From Persicaria tinctoria (taxonomy: Eukaryota > Streptophyta > Magnoliopsida > Caryophyllales > Polygonaceae): DNA of 64,000 bases. The notes below the pieces were generated by a model. That model made no database searches. It saw only the letters and a list, made by a program, of their open reading frames with translations, and was not told the DNA's origin. The stretch spans positions 64,669,688 through 64,733,687 of the forward strand of contig JBANSL010000013.1 in assembly GCA_037127255.1 (NCBI GenBank), given 5' to 3'. The position numbers were made by a program, and so were the translations under genes. This document shows positions 54,978-64,000 of this stretch, piece after piece (the first letter of the stretch is position 1; each line of letters begins with the position of its first letter).

Positions 54978-55854
54978 CAGAAATTATGTGGTTGGATTAG
55001 AGATTGTATTTAGTTTTTTTATTCTCTATTCAGGTGAATGACGAACTAACCGAAACCTTCAACCCCCAAACGTAACCTAGATATATTATTTGGGATGTTA
55101 CATCACACAACACAAATTCGAAGTCCAGTCACTCTGTTGTACAGGGTGTAGTCTAGTGGGGGAAAAGTCGGTGAATCTAGTGAGTGGATGGTGGTCAAGC
55201 GATGAAGTGCTTTGTTGCGCGGGTGGTTGCTGGTGGTCCGACAAGAGGCAATGGGCGGCGTTCTCGGAGAAGGAGATTAGAGAAGGAGGAGGAGGAGAAT
55301 GAGGAGAAGAAGAAGAACCTTCAATGTTCAGTCGCTCGTAATGACTAAAGCCTCAATTTTTGCAGATATCCAAAAATGAAAAATACCTTAAAACTAATCC
55401 TATATCTATATACCCATCTCAAACAATCCCTAAATTTATTTTGAGGGCCGTTGAAAAATTGGGGGTTTTGGGTATATAGGATTTCAGTTACATTGCAAAG
55501 TGCAAATAAAAAAGATGTGAAGGTATGATGAACTCATGTTCTGGTCATAATTTGGGGAAATTTTGAATTCTTCTACCTTAAATTCAAATTCACATTCAAG
55601 TTCAAATACTATTATCGCTTGTAATCTCTCTCCCATTTTTCGGAGGTAAAGTGGATAAGAAAGATTAGGATAATGCTAAGAAAGATTGGGATAATTCATT
55701 GAAGATTTCAATTGAGTTAATTGGAACAAAATGGAAGAGCTTCTTATGATATTTTTCATGTTTTATAATATACTGTAGCTTTTTGAAATTGTTAAATTCT
55801 ATTACAAAATAAAGTGTAAAACAATAACGACGAGGATAAGGGTGTTATGTGAAC

Positions 55855-56215
55855 ACGAGTTGTTTGAATTCGACTCGTACTCGCTCGATAAAACTCGAAT
55901 CGAGCTCGTTCATTTGCTAAACGAGACGAGTATCAACACATTTTTAAGTTCGGCTCAAAGCTCGGCTCGTTCAAATTAAACTCGAATAGCTCAAATTTTA
56001 TAGAATTTCTAAAATTTCCTTTATGTTAGTGTATAATGAGCGAGTAGAACTGTTTAAAGCTCGAAAAAAACTCGGATCGAGCTCGTTCCTTTCCTAAACG
56101 AACGAGTATGGGCACATTTTTAACCTCGAGTCAAAATTTAGAATCGACTCGAGCTCGTTCATATTTTAAATGAACAAGCAATACTCGGCTCGTTCGACTC
56201 GAATAAGAGCCCTAG
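55855..56215. repeat. CGAGCTCGTTC-type degenerate repeat
   Basis: Two main blocks (55859-55990 and 56040-56200), each with CTCG(A)ATCGAGCTCGTTC followed about 15 bp later by AAACGA(GA)CGAGTAT; partly self-complementary. Confidence 0.75.
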
Positions 56216-56369
56216 ACAAGGGGAATATGGACGGAAAGTTGGTTCGGATGTGACTTTGTTAATGGAAGGCTTTTAGTGGGTGGTTTTTAGTAAATACATA
56301 TATAAGGGGTGATTTAGGTCAAATTACCATATTCTAGGGGCGGTTTCCTGCAATTTACTTTTTTTTTTA

Positions 56370-57824
56370 ACAAACCCAGCGACAGAGTACAGATTCACAC
56401 ACGGCGAAGCCGAAGAGAAGGCCGCACGCCCGCACCCCTCTCCGACGCTGCTGCCTGTTAGCTCCTCTCTGGGGGTGGCGTTGACGGCGATCGGCGACCG
56501 GCGACCCTGCTGAGCAGTCCTCCCCGCTGCAGCCTTGATTGAATCTCAATTTGTGCTCCTCAGTCCAGGTCAGTTCTTTGTTGCCTTATAGCTTATATTT
56601 TGTCAATTTGTGCTCTAAATTTTTATTTGTGATTCAATTTATATGTAGGATATGAGAAACCAATTTTGTGCAATTAGGGTCTGTGAAATTTTGACAAGGG
56701 TTTGTGATTTGGAGAATCAATTTTGTGAATTTGTGAATTGAATTTCAGGTTTGAGAATTGAATTTGTGATTTGGGGATTGTTTTTTTTAGGAATATAATG
56801 GACAAATCCGAATTCAAAGGTTGAATTGAAAGGTTAGTTTTGTGTGCCTTATAGCTTATTTATACTTATCAATTTGTGATCTAAATTTTAATTTGAGATT
56901 CAGTTTATACGTAGGATATGAGAATTTGTTTAGGATTTTGATTTTGAAAACCAATTTTGTGAAATTAGGGTTTGTGATTTTGAGAATCAATTTTGTGAAA
57001 TTTGGGTAAGGGTTTGTGATTTTAAGAATCAATTTTGTGAATTTGTGAATTGAATTTCGGGTTTGAGAATTGAATTTGTGATTTGGGGATTGTTTTTTAG
57101 GAATATATAACATGGACAAATTTGTGGTTTGAGAATTGAAACGGTTGTAGGTGGAGATCCATTTTGGAATGTTGAAGCGGTTGTAGGTGGAGATTATGTT
57201 ACTAGCATTTGCAGAGATGATGTAAGGGGTGTAAAAAGAGCTTGATTGGAGAAACAATTAGTGATTATTAGTGATTCTGGACTACGAAAACCTATCGAGG
57301 AATATGATCCTTTGATTAGAGATGACGTCTTCATCCCCCAGTGAAAATCCTGGGTCCGCCACTGGTTTGTGGAATTTACATTGAACTCAGTATCCACTTT
57401 CCCTTTTCTTTTATAATTTCCTTTCGTGGTGAGCAGCAAAGGAGAAGATTTCATATGTGTTGTGCTTTGTAGAGGAGTTCATCTTTATTTATTTGTTGTA
57501 CTTGATGGCTCACAACTTCAATCACCTCTTGCTTTCTCATATCAGTTTGTAAATGACTATTTTAGTGATTAGAGATGCTTCATGAACACCAACAGCTTTT
57601 ATGTCCATGATTGTCCAGTTTCTATTGTTTTGTAACTAACTATTTTGTTATTTTGGTGTGTAGTAGTAATTTTAAGGAGAGAGTAAATGTATTTTTAGAT
57701 GTAATGGATCTATTTTTTTTTATAGGATGCGTAGGGTGCACATCTGCTTGCACTAACTCCAAGTTTGGGAGGTCCTACCTCCAACTTTTTAAGCAGATAT
57801 CAGATTCAATTGCAGCCTCACCAG
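56370..57824 (+). other. 5' UTR and intron of the VMA22-like gene (inferred)
   Basis: A GC-rich segment (56390-56570) ends CAGTCCAG followed by GTCAGTTC, a plausible first non-coding exon and donor. A likely acceptor TTTTATAG ends at 57724, followed by leader to the ATG at 57825. The intron contains a tandem duplication (see 56582-57121) and a fragment CCCAGTGAAAATCCTGGGTCCGCC at about 57337, probably the end of a non-autonomous transposon. Confidence 0.45.
56582..57121. repeat. direct duplication of about 250 bp in the intron
   Basis: 56582-56808 and 56846-57121 share GCCTTATAGCTTAT, CAATTTGTG(C/A)TCTAAAT, ACGTAGGATATGAGAA-type phrases in the same order, and both end with GGGGATTGTTTTTTAGGAATAT-like sequence. 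The second copy has an extra GTTTGTGATTTTGAGAATC unit. Confidence 0.85.
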
Positions 57825-59927
57825 ATGGATTATGAAGTGGATGACGAAAGCACAATGCAGTTTTTGGATTCACTTGATAATTACATTGCACTACTTGATT
57901 CTCTTTCCTCTACACTTGGGCAGGTCAGTCAATCTCTTTTCACCAATTGTGTCTCAAATTTCATCCGATTATTTATCATTTCATCTGATGCATCTTGCCT
58001 TATTATATTTTTTGAATGGGTAAATTCACATATATATTTAGCAAAGCACTTACAAAAGAGATAGTCCATACCAAGATCTTGCCCTCTTTTTTAGTTTTTA
58101 GTTGAAGTAGTCCTTCCATGCAGCTTGTCCAATGTCATTGTTTTCTCATGCTAACCAATATTTGGTGTTATAATATTACCTAAATTAAACATTTAAATGG
58201 AAGTTGTTGACAATGCAAATTGTTTTCAAACTCAGGGATGGCTCCAATTAGCCGGTGCTCGACATTCCATGGGAGCTACTCGCATCAACAGTGCCTTGCT
58301 CAACCTCCAACCCCACAATGCTGCTACAAAGTTGCAAGTGGCAAGTGATCAGGGTAGCGTTTCGTCTTTCTCTCTTCTTTACTGTTTAGGGGACATTTTG
58401 GGTTCTTAAGGCCAACCTTATTCCTTCTTGGCTGCAAACACTAAACAGAGGCCTAGGGGTTTTAAAAAAATTATTGGCATTGGAATCCAAATCACATATC
58501 CAATGGTGTCACCAGACTCTAAAAGCTACAATACTTAAACCCATAGTTCTGAAAATCAAGTACCTACAACTTCCCGGTGCTTATTGCAGCTCTTTTTTGA
58601 CAGATCAACCACAGTTCAGTCTTTGCAAGTGGGTGTCTTGTGCAGGCATAGATTCTGGTGAAGCAGAAGTTGAGGATGAGATGCAGAAGAATTTTGAAAA
58701 TTTAACCACAGAAGATAGGGGCTCATCATCATCTCCTGGTGAGTTCGTGTAATCGATCTTCACATTGATACTTGTTTTATTGGTGGGTTTGCAGTTTACT
58801 ATGTATGCTAGTATGTGTAAAATATAATTTGTTGGCTATAGATATCAGCTTATGACAGCACTCTTATCTTCTCTGATTCTTGACCCTTTCTTTGGTTTGT
58901 GTAGTAGAACCTCGAGAGAACAGCTCATCTACAAAATTGCCTACGCTTGACGCTGAAAAACAAGTAAGGCCTTCTAGATGCTTTAAGCCTTTTCTGTTAC
59001 AAATTTACAACACAGTTACAAGAATGAATCTAGTTTTTCCAATAAAGTGTTCCTCACTTGTCGAGTAGTAATTAGATTATGATTCTTCTGAGAACAAATT
59101 TGCATGCCTTGTGTTTTGTTGATAGTTTATTGGGAAATTTGTACAAGAAACAATGAGTTCTGGCAAATTCTCAGTGGTAATCAAGATATTTTATTCCTTT
59201 TCCACGCTGTAACCCTCAACTGTTGATATTTCCATGTGTTAACCTCAAAGGCTAAGATTCATCATTTTTCTAGTCCTTGGTTGTAGAGAACGTATAGATG
59301 GAATCCATGTTCATCTCTATTGGCATTCTTCCCCTTCCCTAGGTTAGCTCCAGTAGCCATGAAAGTAACTTGTATAATAATATTACTTTTACCATTGAGG
59401 TTACCATGCGAAATTATTCTGTGTTGAGGGTTACTGCACCAAAAATGAAGGAAACTTAGGTATCATGTGGAATTTCCAAAACTCGTGGCTGTCGAAAGGA
59501 ATTTCCCTTGAACTCTAGTTTCTTTTAACTTTCGAACTTCCTTGACAGTTGAAGTCTCTTGCTGAAACATGGACCATTCTTATTTCTTAAGGCTCAAAGA
59601 GAACGGTTGAAGTCTCTTGCTGTTTTTGGAACTTTGGTTGCCCCTAGACTACGAGATTCCCAACTTTCATTTGAGAAAGGTGAGATAATATTAGGGCTAT
59701 CTTGTCCGTCCGTCCATTTATATTATTGTAATCTCTCAGCAGTGACAATCTATATCCATTCAATTGCTTATTTAAATACGAATCTGAATTTGAGTTTTAT
59801 TGCAGCCCTTGAGATGGTTGTAGAGATTGCGAATGCACAATCGGCAATGTTATATGCGTTTGGCAAACTCCAAAAAGAAGGAAAAAGAAGTGAAGCTGCA
59901 GACAAATGGGGTAAGATGGATGACTGA
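57825..59927 (+). CDS. VMA22 / CCDC115-like V-ATPase assembly protein (192 aa, six exons)
   Basis: Exons 57825-57923, 58236-58353, 58646-58738, 58905-58963, 59592-59679, 59806-59927; all GT-AG, phases consistent, 579 nt ending TGA. The protein opens STMQFLDSLDNYIALLDSLSS, an N-terminal helix; exon 2 gives GWLQLAGARHSMGATRINSA; exon 3 is acidic; the last two exons form LVAPRLRDSQLSFEKALE followed by VVEIANAQSAMLYAF, a helical C-terminus. Size and pattern fit the plant homologue of yeast Vma22 / human CCDC115, an ER/Golgi factor that helps build the membrane sector of the vacuolar proton pump. Assignment is from memory of the family pattern. The frame is also open upstream of the ATG to 57765 but lacks an earlier ATG. 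The exon 5 acceptor (TTCTTAAG at 59591) was chosen for frame. Confidence 0.8.
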
Positions 59928-60532
59928 TGACACATGGTTCATTTGATTTTGTTTCAATGTAGCAATTGCATTACCCATTTTGTTTCCCTTTCGCAAAAAT
60001 CTGGCGACAAATAAAAATATGATAGCAAGTCTCCAAGTTAATTGCTAGTTATAATGTTATACAACAGATATCGTCGACAAAGTCATCAGTGTTTTTCTGA
60101 TGCCAGACAAATTGTTATACTTGTACAATATCTTTGTTGATGTCAAATTTGATTCATGTCGTGAATAACCTATTTTGATAAAAAGAAAAAAGAGAAATAC
60201 TTGGAAATTTTATTTGATAATTTTATAGATCACATTAATATGAGAATAGGTTATTCACATTAGAGAAGGTAACAAGATTGGGTAGTGTATCTTGGATTGG
60301 ATTCGGACTCACATAGTTGGAGATCCCATACATAGTTTGAAAGCTCTCGTTCGTAAGTACACTTTTGAGTGGTAATACAAATGTGGTTGGCATAACCCAA
60401 AACCTACCGACATCTTTATTCGTAAGGACGCCTTTGGTGGTGGGTCAACCGCGTTGACCACCCCAAATCTTTGCCTTCACAAAGGTTTCCCAAGCAATAT
60501 ATACAATGTTATAACTGAGTACACATAAGGGA
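59928..60532. other. intergenic region between two convergent genes
   Basis: AT-rich; both neighbouring genes end here, so it should hold their 3' UTRs. No other feature seen. Confidence 0.6.
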
Positions 60533-61747
60533 TCAAATCTCTCCGTCCCAGAGATGGTCAAGGGACTCAAAGGGGGTGCCTTCTCCTGTGATGTGCGAAT
60601 ACGGGAAACCTTTCACCTGTTGTATTGCCTCTATCTCGCGACAGTCTTCCTCCGAGAGTTCCCAATCGAATATGTCGAGGTTTTCTTTCATTCTGTCCTC
60701 GTTGAAGCTCTTCACTAGCACACTTACGCCTTGCTCGTATGCCCACCGTAGACAAATCTTCATATCATCAAATACATATATGCACATTACAAATACCAAT
60801 TCAACTAAGATGAGATCAAAGTTGAGAACCACCGTGTACCTGGGCGATGGTTTTGCCTTTGGCTAGAGCGATTCGATGGAGGGTGTCGGAGTGCATCACA
60901 CGGGAGGTCCCCCATGGCGAACCATGGGCGCCCAGCGGTGAGTAGGCTGTGATGTGTATTCCCTTGGCCTTGCACATCCCCCTCAGATTCTTTTGTTGCC
61001 AATATGGGTTCATCTCTACCTTCATTTTTGGATGTATTTAATACCAATATGTATGTATATAAAAGAACTAAAATCTTGTGGAGGTACCTGATTGACACAT
61101 GGAGGAATAGTTGCTACATCAAGCAGTGTTTGGAGCTTCTTGCAAGAGAAGTTACTCACTCCTATCGACTTTACAAGCCCAAGCTTTTGACACTCTTCCA
61201 TGGCTTCCCATACACCCTTGAAATCCATGGCCATCATCTCCTCCTTGTCCATGTAGAGCTCGTACTTCCCACCCGGCTTCGAGCTCATTGGCCAGTGAAT
61301 TAGGTACAGATCCAGATACTCCATTCCTAGATTCCTACAGACAACCATGTATGGGCTTAGCTCGATCATAAAAAGTCGGTGGACTACCTCTCCTATATTA
61401 ATTAAAATGAACGGAGACAACGTACCCTACCTTAGAGTGGCTTGGAGGGCGGGAAGAACAAGGTGAGGGTGGGCGTCCTTACACCAGAGCTTGGAGGTGA
61501 CAAAGAGCTCTTGCCTAAATTCGATAAGGCCGAGCTCGAGGGCGTCCCTTACGGCTTCTCCAAGAGGGTTCTCAGACTGATAGAGAGCGGCCGTGTCAAA
61601 GTGTCGGTAACCGAGCTTGATAGCTCGGAGCACTGCTTCTCTGATGGACTCCGGCTTAAAAGGATAAGCTGCGGTGCCGAAGCCGAGAAGGGGGATGACA
61701 CTGCCGGAGCTGAGAGGCAGCTCCGGAATGCAGCTGTTTGCTGACAT
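60533..61747 (-). CDS. NADPH-dependent aldo-keto reductase, AKR4-like (322 aa, four exons)
   Basis: Minus-strand exons 61747-61431, 61334-61088, 61019-60840, 60757-60533; all GT-AG and phase-consistent, 969 nt including TGA. Start: [18 protein letters not shown]. Catalytic tetrad is present: Asp and Tyr in [13 protein letters not shown], Lys in VTSKLW, His in LIHWPMS. Then [10 protein letters not shown] (cofactor/substrate face), [11 protein letters not shown], and the NADPH-binding region [22 protein letters not shown]. Length and four-exon layout match plant AKR4 enzymes (chalcone reductase, codeinone reductase, methylecgonone reductase and galacturonate reductase relatives). The substrate cannot be told from sequence alone; a cytosolic carbonyl reduction in specialised metabolism or detoxification is likely. 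No damage seen. Confidence 0.92.
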
Positions 61748-61820
61748 TAGTTATTTTGCTTTGCCCTTCACTTGCTGTGGTTGTGGATGTGGATGTGGTA
61801 CGTGTGGCTGCTCGCCTACC

Positions 61821-61829
61821 ATTTATAGT
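61821..61829 (-). promoter_or_regulatory. TATA box of the aldo-keto reductase gene
   Basis: Minus strand CTATAAATGG about 75 bases upstream of the ATG. A (TA)n stretch at 61852-61870 lies further upstream. Confidence 0.6.
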
Positions 61830-61851
61830 TACATAGGGCTTTTTACATTAC

Positions 61852-61870
61852 ATATATATATATATATATA
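61852..61870. repeat. (TA)n microsatellite
   Basis: Nine to ten TA dinucleotides, just upstream of the aldo-keto reductase TATA box. Confidence 0.9.
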
Positions 61871-61899
61871 AACTTATGTAAATAAATAGACTGTATCTC

Positions 61900-62495
61900 A
61901 TATCCTAGGTGTAGCGTATATACTTTTTTGAGAAAAACCTGAACGACTTAACAATGCCGAAAAGGCCAAGTTAGGGTATCCACAATCGATGGGACCACCT
62001 CCGTTGAGCCACCCATGGCTCCGGCCGCCTAGCACTGGGCTCCGGCCTCCCATCTCGGCTTTGGCCGCTTAAATCCCTCTTGGCCACCACTCTGGCTCCG
62101 TACCGGTTGTTTTTCTTCCGTCTAACTCTGGCTCTTGGTGCTTCCTGGTTCCTTTCCCCTTCCTCCAATTTCTCAGGCAAATTAGTGCAACAATTTCTCG
62201 GTTTTCATTGAGTTCAAGTCTACAACCATCTTTGTCCTCAATCCTATAATAAAGAAAATATCTACTTAAGATTGTAATCTAATCTTGTATAGGGTTTTAG
62301 ATTATCCTATACTTACATGTGAAAATAAGAAAATCATCTTTTTCCTCAGTTTCATATCTTTACAGGCTTCCAGTCACCCCAGGCCTTCCAGCCATCAACG
62401 GAGGTGATGACGAGTTTGCTGATTGTGGTGGAGGATTAGAGAGATATTGAAATAGAGGGTTGAGGGAATTGGGAATTGGGTTTTATTATGAAGAT
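61900..62495. other. spacer right of the aldo-keto reductase gene
   Basis: Moderately GC-rich around 61980-62160, AT-rich after. No supported gene. Confidence 0.5.
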
Positions 62496-63712
62496 ATCCC
62501 CGCGCCATGACGCGCTTTTTTAAAACTAAAATATGATATATAAAAATATTACAAAATATTAATAAATATTAAGATAAAAATCATAAAAAACAAACTTTAT
62601 AACAAATGTATTTTATAATTATCTCATAAAATTATTTTTTCAAATCTTATGTAAAGTATAATACATAAATATAGATATTTTAAATTACTCAGTAATAATA
62701 ATATCAATATCATTATAACATTATTTAAATGTGATGTGTCATAATCAGTAGTTATATTCAATGTTTTGAATTAAGCCCAACTAGTACGATTCCCGCGCCA
62801 TGACGCGTTTTTTAAAAACTAAAATATTATATATAAAAATATTATAAAATGTTAATAAATGTTAAGATAAAAATAATAATAATAAAAACTTTACAACAGA
62901 TGTATCTTATAATTACCTCATAATGATTTTTTTTTAAACCTTACGTAAAGTATAATACATAAAGATAGATATTTTAAATTACTCAGTAATAATAATATCA
63001 ATATCATTATAACATTGTTTAAATGTCATGTGTCATAATCAATAATTATATTCAGTGTTTTGAATTAAGTTCAATAGTTAGTAAATAAATTTGAGTTAAG
63101 CCCAATAGTTTTATTAGATTGAATTCAATGTTTTGAATTAAGCTCAATTGTTAGTAAAATTAAAGAAAAACTGAGAATTAAAGGGAAAAGAAGAAAAAAG
63201 AAGAATTAAAGAAAATCAAAGAAAAATGGAAAAAAAATATGATTGATCAAGACTCCTAAAATGCCTCTAAGATTGACATATCATCCTAAACTCTTCTAAA
63301 TTAAGAGTTTATATAGATAGTTAGTAAATAAATTTGAGCTACGCCCAATAGTTATATTAGATTGAATTCAATGTTTTGAATTAAGCCCAATGGTTAGTAA
63401 AATTAAAGCAAAAAGAGAATTAAAAGAAAAAGAAGAAAAAATGAGAAATAAAAAAAATGGAAAAAAAAAATATAATTGGTTACATTGCCTCTAAGATTGA
63501 CACATCATCCTAAACTCTTCTAAATTAAGATTTTATATAGATGGTTAGTAAAATTAAAGAAAAAAGAGAATTAAAAGAAAAAGAAGAATTAAAGAAAATA
63601 AATAAAAATGGCAAAAAAAAAATAAAAATGGTTAAGACCCCTACATTGCCTCTAAGATTGACACATCATCCTAAACTCTTTTAAACTAAGAGTTTATATA
63701 TTGATTATCTAT
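62496..63712. repeat. AT-rich tandem array
   Basis: Two units of about 290 bp (62499-62788 and 62791-63070) each start CCCGCGCCATGACGCG. Three shorter units (63075, 63323 and 63545 onward; about 160-250 bp) share AGTTTATATAGAT(A/G)GTTAG, GCCTCTAAGATTGACA and CATCATCCTAAACTCTTCTAA. All are over 75% AT apart from the CGCG head. Confidence 0.88.
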
Positions 63713-64000
63713 TATGAGTTGGGATAAATTAGAAGTCTTTGACCAAACACAACAACAACAACAAAAATATACACACACGCAGTGGCGGCCGCAGGATCCT
63801 CCGAAAGGTGGGGCGGAATTTTCTAATGTGTACTGAGATATTGACCTTGAATAAACTCCTTTACCTAAGCTACGACTTTCAACTTAACAGTGGATTATAG
63901 AAAAGTAGACTTACATTTGCTTTGTTGCTATGATAGTTGTTTCTCGTCATTCATTGGAAATTCAGACATTTGTCATATTTAGAAGTGTAAATTTATCGAA
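63713..64000. other. right edge: probable transposon fragment
   Basis: AGTGGCGGCCGCAGGATCC followed by TCCGAAAGGTGGGGCGG (about 63781-63818) resembles the AGTGGCGGA...GGGGCGG end of common non-autonomous plant transposons; a related end in the opposite sense lies near 57337-57362. No gene. Confidence 0.4.

Larger units (their letters stand above)
54482..56360. other. spacer right of the copia element, no supported gene
   Basis: Includes a short tandem repeat of CCATAAATTCGGTTTTTTCC (54899-54977, about three units) and a degenerate repeat rich in CGAGCTCGTTC/AACGAG (55855-56215) of a type common in plant genomes. Open frames at 54632-54838 and 55090-55302 lack any recognisable domain. Confidence 0.5.

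Noticed and set aside
63781..63800. GCGGCCGC and GGATCC next to each other, resembling a cloning vector polylinker
   Set aside because: The continuation (TCCGAAAGGTGGGGCGG) matches a common plant repeat end, and no vector backbone follows.
1..64000. CRISPR arrays, operons, bacterial-style genes
   Set aside because: None seen; the sequence is eukaryotic with spliced genes, and the repeats here have no uniform unique spacers.

Overview
This is nuclear DNA of a flowering plant, most likely a eudicot. The evidence is spliced genes with GT-AG introns, a plant SnRK2 kinase remnant, a plant-type tRNA-Glu gene, and Athila/Tat, chromovirus, copia, hAT and SINE elements. The species cannot be fixed from the sequence. 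Most of the window is nested retrotransposons; host genes are sparse and lie in the right-hand half.

Layout, left to right. A hAT transposase C-terminus (3-606) meets the 3' end of a copia element (894-2830) that carries a cluster of long palindromes. Next is an old minus-strand CRM-like gypsy skeleton (2831-20742), split by three insertions: the copia end, an Athila/Tat-type LTR plus gag piece (about 3488-5757), and a complete 13.06-kb Athila element (6782-19845, target duplication GATGG, LTRs about 0.5% different). The Athila copy is itself split between gag and protease by a 2.26-kb solo LTR (9463-11723, target duplication GAAAG) of a second family. That second family reappears at 21281-35000: a plus-strand gag-protease copy (A) has a complete 8.99-kb minus-strand sister (B, 22097-31086, target duplication AACAC) inserted inside its 5' LTR. 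Neither A nor B shows reverse transcriptase or integrase, so both look non-autonomous.

From 35 to 47 kb there are tandem repeats, a four-exon C2-domain gene (37533-39226, minus), a tRNA-Glu(CTC) gene, and an LTR-like block (about 40150-46100) that holds a second, complete solo LTR (42784-45377, target duplication GGGTG) and a short SINE with a perfect 16-bp target duplication. A degenerate CGGGT minisatellite follows. From 47.6 to 60 kb there is a broken 3' remnant of an SnRK2 kinase gene, a complete copia element (49681-54476) with five in-frame nonsense codons, and a six-exon gene that looks like the V-ATPase assembly factor VMA22/CCDC115 (57825-59927). A four-exon NADPH aldo-keto reductase gene (60533-61747, minus) is followed by an AT-rich tandem array to the end.

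The host genes (C2 protein, tRNA-Glu, VMA22-like, aldo-keto reductase) show no sign of working together. The most unusual signal is in the retroelements. Each of the two Athila-like families carries its own short self-similar motif (TCGA-NN-TCGA in one, a GCGCGCCCGCG core in the other), iterated in comparable places: LTRs, inter-domain linkers of the polyprotein and untranslated spacers. It is absent from the conserved enzyme domains.
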